Assembly (NCBI GenBank): GCA_030040475.1
Contig: JASHTQ010000071.1
Coordinates: 1-21,828 of the forward strand
DNA from: Streptosporangiaceae bacterium
GTDB lineage: Bacteria; Actinomycetota; Actinomycetes; Streptosporangiales; Streptosporangiaceae
Reading direction: 5' to 3'
Length of the DNA: 21,828 bases
Numbering within the stretch: position 1 is the first letter of the stretch; each line of letters begins with the position of its first letter. Position numbers and translations under genes: made by a program. Under the pieces are notes generated by a model. It made no database searches. It saw only the letters and a list, made by a program, of their open reading frames with translations, and was not told where the DNA came from. Positions 12,811-20,051 of this stretch are shown here, in pieces.

Positions 12811-15657
12811 ATGCCCCCGGTGACCACGGCCGGCGCGCTCGTCGGCCGCGACAGCGAGATGGCACTGTTGAGAAGCCTGATAAAGGAGTTGGCCCGGGGG
12901 CGCGGTGGCTCGGTGCTCATCGAGGGCGAGCCGGGCATCGGCAAGTCCACGCTGGTGCGAGCCGCGGTGACGGAGGCACCCGAGGCGGGCTGCGAAGTGT
13001 TCTGGGGAGCCGGCGACGAGCTTGGCCAGGCGCTGCCGCTGCTGCCGTTCCTCGACGCGCTGCGGGTACGCGAGCCTGCCACGAATCCCCGGCGGACCGC
13101 GATCGTCGGGCTGTTGCGCGGTGAGGTCACCGCCGATCGCGGCACGGACGTGCCTGCGGTGCTTGCGGAGCAGTTGCTGGCGCTGGTCGCCGAGCAGTGC
13201 GCGGTGCGGCCGACCATCCTGGTCATCGACGACCTGCAGTGGGCCGACCACGCCAGCGTCACCCTGTGGGGCCGCCTGGCGAGGTCCGCGCGGCAGGTGC
13301 CGCTGCTGCTTGTCGGCATGATGCGCCCGGTGCCCCAGCGGGATGACCTGCTTGCGCTGCGGCGAGTGGTGGGGGACGCCGCCAGGCTCCAGCTCACCGC
13401 GCTCACCGGGGAGGCCGTGGCCGACCTCGTGGCCGCCCTGGCCGGCGGCCGGCCGGACCACAACCTGCTGCGGCTCGCCGACGGGGCGGCGGGCAACCCG
13501 CTCTACGTCACCGAGCTTGTCGCCGCGCTGGCCCGCGGTTCCGGCCTGACCATCACCGACGCCGGGGCTGCCGAGCTCGCCAGCGGTTCCGCGCCGGGCT
13601 CGCTGTCGGCGGCGATAGCGGACCGGCTCGGCTTCGTGACCGGGCCCGTGCACGACGTGCTGCGGGCGGCGGCCCTGCTCGGCGTGGACTTCGCGGTGTC
13701 CGACCTTGCCACCGTGCTGGAGCGCGGCGTGCCGGACCTGATCCCGGCGGTCGACGAGGCACGTGCCGCGGGCGTGCTCGCAGAATCCGGCCACGGCCTC
13801 GGGTTCCGCCACCCGCTGATCCAGGCGGCGCTCTACGACGAGATGCCGGCGCCGGTGCGGGCGGCCTGGCACCGCGCCGCGGGGCGTGCCCTGGCGAAGG
13901 CGGGTGCGCCCGCTGACCGGGTGGCCAGGCAGCTGCTGGGGGCCGTCGGCGACGCCGGCGGCCCGGGCAAAGCGACCGAGCCGGTGGACGAGTGGATGCT
14001 TGACTGGCTGGCCCGCACCGCGGACACGCTGGTCGGCCAGGCGCCCGGGGTCGCGGCCGAGCTCCTCGCCAGGGCCGTGGCAAGCTCTCCTGCCGACTCG
14101 GGTCAGCGTGACTTGCTGGCAAGCAGGCTGGCCGACGCCCTCTACCGTACCGGCGACACGGCGTCGGCCGAGCAGGTGGCGACCTACGCGCTCGAGCACG
14201 TCACCGACCCCGATCTGCTCGTGGACCTGCACTGGACGCTGGTGCAGTGCCGCATAAGGACGGGTTCGTCCGCGGTCTCCCTGGCCGCCCTGGAGCGGGC
14301 CCTGGCGACCACGGGAGATTCGGCGCAGCACCGGGCCCGGCTGCTCGTGCTCGCCGCGCGGGTGCACTTCAACCTCGGCGAGGTCGAGACGGCGGGCCGG
14401 GTCGCCGGCGGCGCGCTGGAGGCGGCGTCCGAATCGGGCGACAGCTGGGCGATGGGATGGGCGCTGCACGTGCTGACGCTCGTCACGGGGGTCCAGGGGG
14501 ACATCAGCGACACGCTGCCGCTATTCGACCGCGCGCTCGCCGTGACCCAGTCCGATCCGGCGCTGACCGACCTGCGGCTGCTGCTGCAGATCAACAAGGC
14601 CGTGACGCTCGGCATCCTGGACCGGTACGAGGAGGCAATTGCCGCGGCAGGACAGGCACGGTACCTGGCCGGGCAGGTCGGCACCGCGGTCCGGCTGGCA
14701 CAGGCGCACGGGGCCCTCGGCCAGCTGCTCTTCAAGACCGGGCGATGGGACGACGCGCTGGCCGAGGTGGAGATCGTCCACGAGGACCTGAAGGAACCCG
14801 CCGCTGTCTGCTACGACCTCGGCATCGCCGCCGTGATCAGCTTCCATCGCGGCGAGACCGGCGCCGCCCGGCGCCACCTCGCCGCGTCCGCCCCGCACGC
14901 CGCGCGGATCGGGCACTGGGTCGTGGGCCCGCTGGCCCTGGCTCATAGCCTGGACCGCGAGCATGACGGCGCCCTGCCCGAGGCCCTGGCCGCGCTGACC
15001 GACACGCTCGACGAAAGCGCGGCGGAAGTCGAGGAGATCGAGGACCTGCTTGCCGACGCCGTGCGCCTCGCCATCGAGGTCGGCGACCTGGATACCGCGC
15101 AGGCCGTCGCGGACCGGGCGACCGGCCTGGCCGCCGAATCGGCGATCCCGCACCGGCAGGCGAACGCGCTGTACTGCCGCGGCCTGCTGGACCACGACGC
15201 AGCCCAGATACTCGCGGCTGCCGGGCGCTATGCCGACGCAGGCTGGCCGCTGCTGCGGGCGAAGGCGCTGGAGGCGGCCGCCGGGCATTTCGTCGACGAC
15301 GACGACCGCGGCCAGGCGCGGGCCGCCTTCACCGATGCCGTGGAGGTGTACGCCTCGCTGGAGGCGGCCGGCGACGTCGCCCGGCTGCAGGCCACGTTCC
15401 GCGGCCACGGCATCCGCCGCGGCCCGCACGCCAAGCACCGCCGGGCGACCAGCGGCTGGGACAGCCTCACCCAGACCGAGATCAAGATCGCCGCCTTCGT
15501 GGAGGAGGGCCTGTCCAACCCCGACATCGCCGCCCGGCTGATGCTGTCGCGGCGGACGGTCGCCACGCACGTCTCGCACATCCTGAAGAAGCTCGACGTC
15601 AACTCGCGGATAGACATCGCCCGCGAGTCGGCGCTGCGCCAGGCCTCGTCGAAGTAA
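12811..15657 (+). CDS. Large ATPase-TPR-LuxR transcriptional regulator
   Basis: A 948-residue LAL-type regulator (MalT-like architecture). An AAA_16 ATPase comes first: LVGRDSEM at 10-17, Walker A GEPGIGKST at 39-47 and Walker B ILVIDDLQWAD at 136-146. A long helical TPR-like sensor region follows (about 330-850). A LuxR-type helix-turn-helix fills residues 886-940: LTQTEIKIAAFVEEGLSNPDIAA, then LSRRTVATHVSHILKKLDV. Such proteins activate transcription after binding a small inducer and ATP. ATG 12811 is chosen because the conserved LVGRD box follows within 10 residues; an in-frame TTG at 12775 lies inside the putative -35 box. The target genes are not evident; the divergent exported-peptide gene and the MFS gene are the nearest candidates. 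Confidence 0.95.
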   Translation: MPPVTTAGALVGRDSEMALLRSLIKELARGRGGSVLIEGEPGIGKSTLVRAAVTEAPEAGCEVFWGAGDELGQALPLLPFLDALRVREPATNPRRTAIVGLLRGEVTADRGTDVPAVLAEQLLALVAEQCAVRPTILVIDDLQWADHASVTLWGRLARSARQVPLLLVGMMRPVPQRDDLLALRRVVGDAARLQLTALTGEAVADLVAALAGGRPDHNLLRLADGAAGNPLYVTELVAALARGSGLTITDAGAAELASGSAPGSLSAAIADRLGFVTGPVHDVLRAAALLGVDFAVSDLATVLERGVPDLIPAVDEARAAGVLAESGHGLGFRHPLIQAALYDEMPAPVRAAWHRAAGRALAKAGAPADRVARQLLGAVGDAGGPGKATEPVDEWMLDWLARTADTLVGQAPGVAAELLARAVASSPADSGQRDLLASRLADALYRTGDTASAEQVATYALEHVTDPDLLVDLHWTLVQCRIRTGSSAVSLAALERALATTGDSAQHRARLLVLAARVHFNLGEVETAGRVAGGALEAASESGDSWAMGWALHVLTLVTGVQGDISDTLPLFDRALAVTQSDPALTDLRLLLQINKAVTLGILDRYEEAIAAAGQARYLAGQVGTAVRLAQAHGALGQLLFKTGRWDDALAEVEIVHEDLKEPAAVCYDLGIAAVISFHRGETGAARRHLAASAPHAARIGHWVVGPLALAHSLDREHDGALPEALAALTDTLDESAAEVEEIEDLLADAVRLAIEVGDLDTAQAVADRATGLAAESAIPHRQANALYCRGLLDHDAAQILAAAGRYADAGWPLLRAKALEAAAGHFVDDDDRGQARAAFTDAVEVYASLEAAGDVARLQATFRGHGIRRGPHAKHRRATSGWDSLTQTEIKIAAFVEEGLSNPDIAARLMLSRRTVATHVSHILKKLDVNSRIDIARESALRQASSK

Positions 15658-15669
15658 CCTCGGCGGGAC

Positions 15670-16191
15670 TCAGGGCTCGCAGTTGCGGGCAGTGGGGACG
15701 GTGAACCGCCGGGGGGGCACACGGCTCACCGTCCCCACGTCTGAACCCCCTGCGGGTTCGCGTTCGTCGCCCTCGGCCCGATCGGGGTGGAACGCGAGCG
15801 TGAAGTACACGGCCTTACCCGCAGGGGTGCTGTAGCAGCCCCACTCATCCGACAGCGTGGCGACGAGCATCAGGCCCCGTCCCGTCTCGGCCTCGGCGCA
15901 GGCCTCGACAAGCACCGGCATGGTCCGCGACGTGTCGTGGACGTCGACGCGCAGCCGGTCGCGGGAGCAGGTGATGGCGAGCGTGATCGTCGTGCCCGCC
16001 TCGTGCGTGATGGCGTTGGTCACAAGTTCGCTGGTGAGCAGGACCGCGACGTCCGGGTCCACGGAGATGTCCCACACCCGGATGGCCGCCCGGATCTGGC
16101 CGCGAGCCTCGCCGGCCGCGGTCGGTCCCGCGGTCAGCCGGACACGGCACAGGCGCAACTCGGTCGGGCGTGTCGGCGCCATCGCGTTCAT
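15670..16191 (-). CDS. RsbW-like ATP-binding protein (HATPase_c_2), anti-sigma kinase family
   Basis: A 173-residue protein. The GHKL/HATPase fold spans about 10-135, with N-box ELVTNAITHE, a G1-like VHDTSRTMPV and G2 box GRGLMLVATLSDEWG, ending in KAVYFTLAFH. Single-domain members are usually about 140-150 residues and act as anti-sigma kinases or related switch proteins. AGGA lies 5 nt before ATG 16191. The last 35 or so residues (from about DRAEGDEREPAGG) lie beyond the domain, are polar and low complexity, and are coded by two perfect hairpins. This suggests the frame has run into an old terminator. No anti-anti-sigma or sigma gene is adjacent. Confidence 0.92.
   Translation of the reverse strand: MNAMAPTRPTELRLCRVRLTAGPTAAGEARGQIRAAIRVWDISVDPDVAVLLTSELVTNAITHEAGTTITLAITCSRDRLRVDVHDTSRTMPVLVEACAEAETGRGLMLVATLSDEWGCYSTPAGKAVYFTLAFHPDRAEGDEREPAGGSDVGTVSRVPPRRFTVPTARNCEP
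15692..15759. terminator. Two tandem perfect hairpins, shared terminator overlapping a coding end
   Basis: GTGGGGACGGTGA (15692-15704) pairs with TCACCGTCCCCAC (15726-15738), a perfect 13-bp stem with a 21-nt loop. A second hairpin, GAACCC / GGGTTC (15743-15748, 15754-15759), lies 4 nt beyond. They start 34 nt after the LuxR stop and so can terminate that transcript. On the minus strand they lie inside the last 30 codons of the ATP-binding protein. Confidence 0.7.
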
Positions 16192-16221
16192 CGGGTTCCT
16201 CAGTGGGCCGGTAGAGCTGGC

Positions 16222-16259
16222 CCGGGAGGAGCGCTGGCCACTGTCGCGACTCCTCCCGG
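16222..16259. promoter_or_regulatory. 10-bp perfect inverted repeat in the leader of the ATP-binding protein gene
   Basis: CCGGGAGGAG (16222-16231) and CTCCTCCCGG (16250-16259) are exact reverse complements separated by 18 nt. The repeat lies 30-68 nt upstream of the minus-strand start at 16191. It could be an operator or an RNA hairpin in the leader. The stem includes SD-like GGAGG sequence on both strands. Confidence 0.5.
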
Positions 16260-16310
16260 AGGCCCGAGCGCCCGCCGAAGTACTCGGCTGAAATGCTCGG
16301 TACCGCTTGC

Positions 16311-16445
16311 ATGAAAATAGTGCTGCAACTTTCAGTACAAGACATCGGTCAGCTGACGGATTTTGAACGGTGGCTGCGGGGCGACCTGACGGAGGTCAAT
16401 CTCCGCCGCGGCCGGCTACCGCGATATGCCCGGGATGCGTCATGA
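16311..16445 (+). CDS. Possible 44-residue small ORF (doubtful)
   Basis: An open frame from ATG 16311 to TGA 16445. It encodes MKIVLQLSVQDIGQLTDFER, then WLRGDLTEVNLRRGRLPRYA and a few more residues. The N-terminal half resembles the beta strand and WLR helix of short actinobacterial effector-associated proteins (EACC1-like), but the likeness is by eye only. The first codons use A/T third bases, unlike the neighbours, and there is no SD. It may be a decayed remnant or chance. The rest of the 16192-16511 gap shows only the inverted repeat at 16222-16259. Confidence 0.25.
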   Translation: MKIVLQLSVQDIGQLTDFERWLRGDLTEVNLRRGRLPRYARDAS

Positions 16446-16511
16446 TCCAGCCATGGCACCGCAACGCGGCGGAACCCCTGGCCGCGCGAGGTCCATGGTA
16501 GCGGAGGTGTC

Positions 16512-17813
16512 ATGAGGAATCAGGCCATCGGCCAGCCGGACGTGGGATCGCTCGCGCTGGCCGAGCCGACCCAGCACGTCAGGTACCGCTGGATCGTCGG
16601 CCTCACCCTTGCCAGCCTGGGCATGTGGATGGCGAACCAGACGCCGTCGCAGGTCATGCTCGCGCTCCAGTTGCAGGACATCACGCCACGCCACAAGATC
16701 ATCGCCCTCGGGGTGGTGACAGCGATCAACGCCGTCGGCTCCGCCCTGGCCACCCCGGTCGTCGGCGCGCTGTCCGACCGCACCGCGCACGGCAGGCGGC
16801 TGGGCCGGTTCAGCGGCCGCCGGCACCGGTGGACGCTCGTCATGGTCCTGCTGTCGGCTGTCAGCCTGGCGCTGCTGGCCAAGGCGGGCACGGTGGTGGC
16901 GGTGGCCCTGCTGTGGTTCCTGTTCGGCGTCTTCCAGAACGGCGAGTACGCCACCCTCAGCGCGGCCCTCCCCGATCACGTGCCGGTGCGGCAGCGCGCC
17001 ACGGTGTCCGGCTGGGTCGGCATGCCGCTCGCGCTCGGCCTGGTCCTCGGCACGGTCCTGGTCGTCGAGGTCTTCAACCAGGACCTGGTCACCGGCTATC
17101 TCGTGCTGGCGGTGCTGATGGTGCTGCTGGCGCTGCCGTTCGTGCTGTTCACCCCCGATTACCCGCTCTCGCCGCAGGACCGGGAACCGTTCTCGTGGCG
17201 CAAGGTGGCGTCGGCCTACTGGATCAGCCCGCGCGCGTACCCCGACTTCGGCTGGGCCTGGCTGACCCGCTTCCTGGCCACCCTCTCGATCGCGATGGGC
17301 ACTCTGTACCTGCTCTACTTCCTGCGCGACAAGGTGCACTACGCGCGGCTGTTCCCCGGCCAGACCGCCGCCGACGGCCTGCTGATCCTGATCCTGATCT
17401 ACACCGGCGGCGTGGTGGTGTCGGCGGTCGTCGGCGGGATCATCTCCGACCGCCGGGGCCGCCGCAAGATGCTGGTGACCGTGTCCGGGCTGCTGATGGC
17501 GGCGGCCGCGCTGCTGCTGACGTTCTGGGAGACCTGGACCGCGTCGCTGATCGCGGCGGTGCTCTACGGCATCGGCTTCGGCGCCTACATCGCGGTCGAC
17601 CAGGCGCTGATCACCCAGGTGCTGCCGAAGGCCGCCGACCGCGCCAAGGACCTCGGCATCATCAACATCGCCATCGTCTGCCCGTACGCCATCGGCCCGC
17701 TGATCGCGGCCCTCCTGGTGTCGCTGTCCGGCTACCCGGCCCTGTTCGGGGCGACCGCGCTCGTCGGCATCGCGGCCGCGATCGGCGTCTGGCAAATCAA
17801 GAGCGTCAGCTGA
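16512..17813 (+). CDS. MFS transporter, GPH/SLC45-like sugar carrier type
   Basis: A 433-residue, 12-helix membrane carrier. GGAGG at 16503-16507 is a good SD for ATG 16512. After a 25-residue polar leader come TM1-2 with WMANQTPSQVMLALQLQDI, then the motif-A equivalent GALSDRTAHGRRLGRFSGRRHRW. A mirrored GGIISDRRGRRKM lies in the second half (about 310-322). Among MFS groups, the pattern SDRT...GRR.P and the FWETWT / IAVDQALITQVLP segments look like GPH-type cation-coupled sugar carriers or SLC45-like proteins. The substrate is not readable. No sugar-enzyme genes are adjacent, so it stands alone, ending convergent with the VOC gene. Confidence 0.9.
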   Translation: MRNQAIGQPDVGSLALAEPTQHVRYRWIVGLTLASLGMWMANQTPSQVMLALQLQDITPRHKIIALGVVTAINAVGSALATPVVGALSDRTAHGRRLGRFSGRRHRWTLVMVLLSAVSLALLAKAGTVVAVALLWFLFGVFQNGEYATLSAALPDHVPVRQRATVSGWVGMPLALGLVLGTVLVVEVFNQDLVTGYLVLAVLMVLLALPFVLFTPDYPLSPQDREPFSWRKVASAYWISPRAYPDFGWAWLTRFLATLSIAMGTLYLLYFLRDKVHYARLFPGQTAADGLLILILIYTGGVVVSAVVGGIISDRRGRRKMLVTVSGLLMAAAALLLTFWETWTASLIAAVLYGIGFGAYIAVDQALITQVLPKAADRAKDLGIINIAIVCPYAIGPLIAALLVSLSGYPALFGATALVGIAAAIGVWQIKSVS

Positions 17814-17839
17814 AGCAGGGGTCGCGCCGTCCCAGGCGC

Positions 17840-17891
17840 AATGAAACCGGGCTTTCAGCACCTTCTGAGGTAGTGAATCGCGGGTTTCATT
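17840..17891. terminator. Inverted repeat between MFS and VOC genes, probable bidirectional terminator
   Basis: AATGAAACC (17840-17848) and GGTTTCATT (17883-17891) are exact reverse complements. An inner TCAG / CTGA pair can extend the fold. The right arm overlaps the stop codon of the VOC gene (17887-17889). Confidence 0.5.
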
Positions 17892-18663
17892 CCGGCGCGC
17901 CGCCGCCCGCGCCGCCTACGGCGGGGGCGGCGGCGAGGGCGACGGTGGTGCCTAGGCGCTTGGCTAGGAGGGCGGTGCGGTCGCGGTCGCGGGCGGTGAA
18001 CGCGCCGGCGGCGCGGGCGAAGCGGATGCGGTGCAGGGCGCCGCCGTTCGGCAGGTTGTCCTCGCGCACCAGCCTGATCCGCTTGCCGCCGGGCCAGGCC
18101 AGCTCCGCGGTCCTCGCGTCTGCGGCGGCGAGCTGGCCGTCGAGGACGTCCCGCAGCAGCCGCACCGCGCCGTCGAGGTCGGCGACGTGGTGCTCGATGA
18201 GGTCCAGGCGCGTTGCCGGGCCCGGCTCGGGGAGCTCGGCCGGCGGTGCGCACAGCGGCGCCGGGCCGTCCTGCTGGGCGACCTGGATGACGATGCCGTG
18301 CGCGCTGCGCGGGTGCAGGAAGGCCTCTTTCCAGTCCGGGTCGGCCAGGTTGACGCCGACAGGCTCGATGCCAGACGCCCGGATCCTTGCCAGCGTGCCC
18401 TCGATGTCGGTGACCGCGAAGTTGAGGTGGTGCGGTCCCGCGCCGCGGGCGGCGAGGAACCGGTCGAGGAAGCCGTCGCCCGCCGTGTCGTTGGGCGTCA
18501 GCAGCTCGATCTTGGGGCCGGCGGCGAATTCCAGCTGGCCCCACCAGAATCCGGCGGAGTCGCTGCCGTAGGCCCACCGCCCGCCGAGCACCCCGCCGAA
18601 CAGTTCCCAGCCGTCGGCAGGTACCGACGTGCCGATGGCGAGATGATCAAGGACCGCGGTCAC
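17887..18663 (-). CDS. VOC-superfamily protein with two glyoxalase-like modules
   Basis: A 258-residue protein. Module one (about 1-130) has LDHLAIGTS with His7, GPHHLNFAVTDI, and HGIVIQVAQQ, where methylmalonyl-CoA epimerase-like proteins usually have a metal-binding Glu; here the position looks like Gln. Module two (about 150-235) repeats the plan with DLIEHHVADLDGAVRLLRDVL. The pattern is of glyoxalase/bleomycin-resistance/dioxygenase folds, often lyases or epimerases of acyl-CoA or related substrates; the reaction cannot be told. The GTG start at 18663 is supported by the immediate conserved first strand and by TAACGT 8 nt upstream (leaderless-type). The C-terminal 25 residues are Ala/Gly-rich. 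Confidence 0.88.
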   Translation of the reverse strand: MTAVLDHLAIGTSVPADGWELFGGVLGGRWAYGSDSAGFWWGQLEFAAGPKIELLTPNDTAGDGFLDRFLAARGAGPHHLNFAVTDIEGTLARIRASGIEPVGVNLADPDWKEAFLHPRSAHGIVIQVAQQDGPAPLCAPPAELPEPGPATRLDLIEHHVADLDGAVRLLRDVLDGQLAAADARTAELAWPGGKRIRLVREDNLPNGGALHRIRFARAAGAFTARDRDRTALLAKRLGTTVALAAAPAVGGAGGGAPE

Positions 18664-18751
18664 GGAACCCCACGTTACTGTGTCCCGGGCACCTCGAGGA
18701 AAAGCGACGAGACATATCGCGTTTGGCCCGGTTTACCGTTACGATGAGGTC
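18664..18751. promoter_or_regulatory. Divergent promoter region of VOC and DUF1707 genes
   Basis: Minus strand: TAACGT (18677-18672) stands 8 nt before GTG 18663. Plus strand: TACGAT (18740-18745) stands 6 nt before ATG 18752, and overlaps GAGGT, which could be a weak SD. Clear -35 boxes were not found. Confidence 0.45.
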
Positions 18752-19366
18752 ATGACTGACGCCCGCGACCAGGCACAGCTTGAGCTGCGCGCCTCCGACG
18801 CCGACCGGGACGCCGCGGCGGCCGTGCTCAGCAGCGCGCTGGCCACGGGCCGGCTGACCTCGACCGAGCACGCGGAGCGGCTCGACGCCGTCTACGCCGC
18901 CAAGACCCTCGGCGAGCTTGCCCCGCTCACCCGCGACCTGCCCGCCGAGGCCGCGGCGGCCAGCGTGGGGGTGGCGGACCGGGCCGAGGTCTCCGCCAGG
19001 TTCAGCAAGGTGATCCGGTCCGGGCGCTGGGTGGCCGGCCGGCGCACCAGGCTGACCTCGCGCTTCGGCGCGCTGATCGTCAACCTGTCCGAGGCGGTGC
19101 TGCCGGGCCGCGAGATCACGCTGGAGATCGACGCCTTCTGCGGCAAGCTGATCATCACGGTCCCGGAAGGGGCGCACGTGATCGACGAGGGCGGCGCGCT
19201 GTTCGCCAAGCGGGCCATCTACGGCCGCAAGGACGCCGCGGACGCCGACGGGCCGGTGATCCGCCTGGTCGGCGACGCCCGGTTCGCGAAGGTCGCCGTG
19301 CACCGGGGGCGCTACGACCCGCACGATTCCTGGCAGCACCTGCAGGAGTGGCTGCCGCAGCGGTAA
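18752..19366 (+). CDS. DUF1707 protein with LiaF-like C-terminal beta domain
   Basis: A 204-residue protein. Residues about 8-65 are DUF1707 (LRASDADRDAAAAVLSSALA, GRLTSTEHAERLDAVYAAKT, then LGELAPLTRDLP). The C-terminal half (about 100-190) has short beta repeats (RFGALIVNLSEAVLPGREIT, IDAFCGKLIITVPEGAHV, RFAKVAVHRG). These resemble the LiaF/DUF2154 family linked to cell-envelope stress. There is no membrane segment, so it is probably cytoplasmic. ATG 18752 was chosen over upstream in-frame starts because DUF1707 begins there. It is convergent with the cupin-XRE gene, which ends 21 nt away. Confidence 0.88.
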   Translation: MTDARDQAQLELRASDADRDAAAAVLSSALATGRLTSTEHAERLDAVYAAKTLGELAPLTRDLPAEAAAASVGVADRAEVSARFSKVIRSGRWVAGRRTRLTSRFGALIVNLSEAVLPGREITLEIDAFCGKLIITVPEGAHVIDEGGALFAKRAIYGRKDAADADGPVIRLVGDARFAKVAVHRGRYDPHDSWQHLQEWLPQR

Positions 19367-19387
19367 GGGGCGCTCCGCGGCGCGGGC

Positions 19388-19978
19388 TCACGCGGGCGGG
19401 TAGCCGACAAGCAGGACGCCGCGGCAGTCGTCCGCCGCGGCCCGGTAGACGTGCGGCCGGTCGCCTGCGTACCTGGCGAAGTCGCCGGGTCCGAGGGTCA
19501 GCGGCTCGTCGGCCGGGCCGACCGTGATCGTCCCCGCGTGCACGAGCACCCGCTCGACCACGCCGCTGCCGTGCGGGCTGCCGAGGTGCTCGGCCCCGGC
19601 GGGCAGGAACATGTCGAAGACCTCGACCAGGCCGCCGCGCTCGATCCGGTCGAGCAGCCTCAGGTCGAGCTTCCCGCCCTGAGCCGACCCGCGCACCCGC
19701 GCGCCCTGCTGCGCCCTGACCACGACCGTGGCGGTCTCGCGCCGGTCCTCGAGCAGGTCGCTGAATGCCACGCCGAGCCCGAGCGCCAGCGACCACAGCG
19801 TCTCGATGGTCGGATTGCCACGGCCCTGCTCCAGGTTCGCCAGCGTGGCCTTCGCGACGTCCGCCCGGGCCGCCAGGGTGGCCAGCGACATCCGGCGGGC
19901 GGTGCGCAGCCGGTGCAGGTTCGCCGCGATGACCTCGCCCACGTCACCGGACGGCCGGTCCTGAGCTTCATTCGCCAT
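19388..19978 (-). CDS. XRE-family transcriptional regulator with C-terminal cupin domain
   Basis: A 196-residue protein. The helix-turn-helix lies at about 17-75 (RRMSLATLAARADVAKATL, then LEQGRGNPTIETLWSLALGLGV). The cupin_2-type domain lies at about 110-190 (LPAGAEHLGSPHGSGVVERV, VHAGTITVGPADEPLTLGPG, DFARYAGDRPHVYRA). This is a common architecture for repressors that sense amino-acid or aromatic metabolites. The start is ATG 19978, with TATACT 8 nt upstream. An alternative start at 20068 would run into the divergent gene. The divergent position beside the HpaB-type gene suggests it controls that operon. Confidence 0.94.
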   Translation of the reverse strand: MANEAQDRPSGDVGEVIAANLHRLRTARRMSLATLAARADVAKATLANLEQGRGNPTIETLWSLALGLGVAFSDLLEDRRETATVVVRAQQGARVRGSAQGGKLDLRLLDRIERGGLVEVFDMFLPAGAEHLGSPHGSGVVERVLVHAGTITVGPADEPLTLGPGDFARYAGDRPHVYRAAADDCRGVLLVGYPPA

Positions 19979-20051
19979 GCCAATTGAGTATACCGATGGA
20001 CTAATAAAATGGTACGCTGATCCGACTCCGCCACGAGTCGAGGAGCGAGGA
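19979..20051. promoter_or_regulatory. Divergent promoter/operator between cupin-XRE and HpaB genes
   Basis: An AT-rich segment. Minus strand: TATACT (19992-19987) is a near-consensus -10 box. Plus strand: TTGAGT (19984-19989) and TAAAAT (20005-20010), with a short 15-nt spacer, are a candidate pair. AGTATACC (19987-19994) and GGTACGCT (20011-20018) match as inverted repeats at 6 of 8 positions with a 16-nt spacer, a candidate operator covering both start regions. Confidence 0.5.
20023..20040 (+). promoter_or_regulatory. Hairpin next to the SD of the HpaB-type gene
   Basis: CGACTC (20023-20028) and GAGTCG (20035-20040) form a perfect 6-bp inverted repeat with a 6-nt loop, directly abutting the SD AGGAG (20041-20045). 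It could be an RNA element that tunes translation or an operator half. Confidence 0.4.

Noticed and set aside
16440..17861. A 473-codon minus-strand frame.
   Set aside because: It is the antisense of the MFS transporter, with Gln/His/Asp-rich low-complexity sequence.
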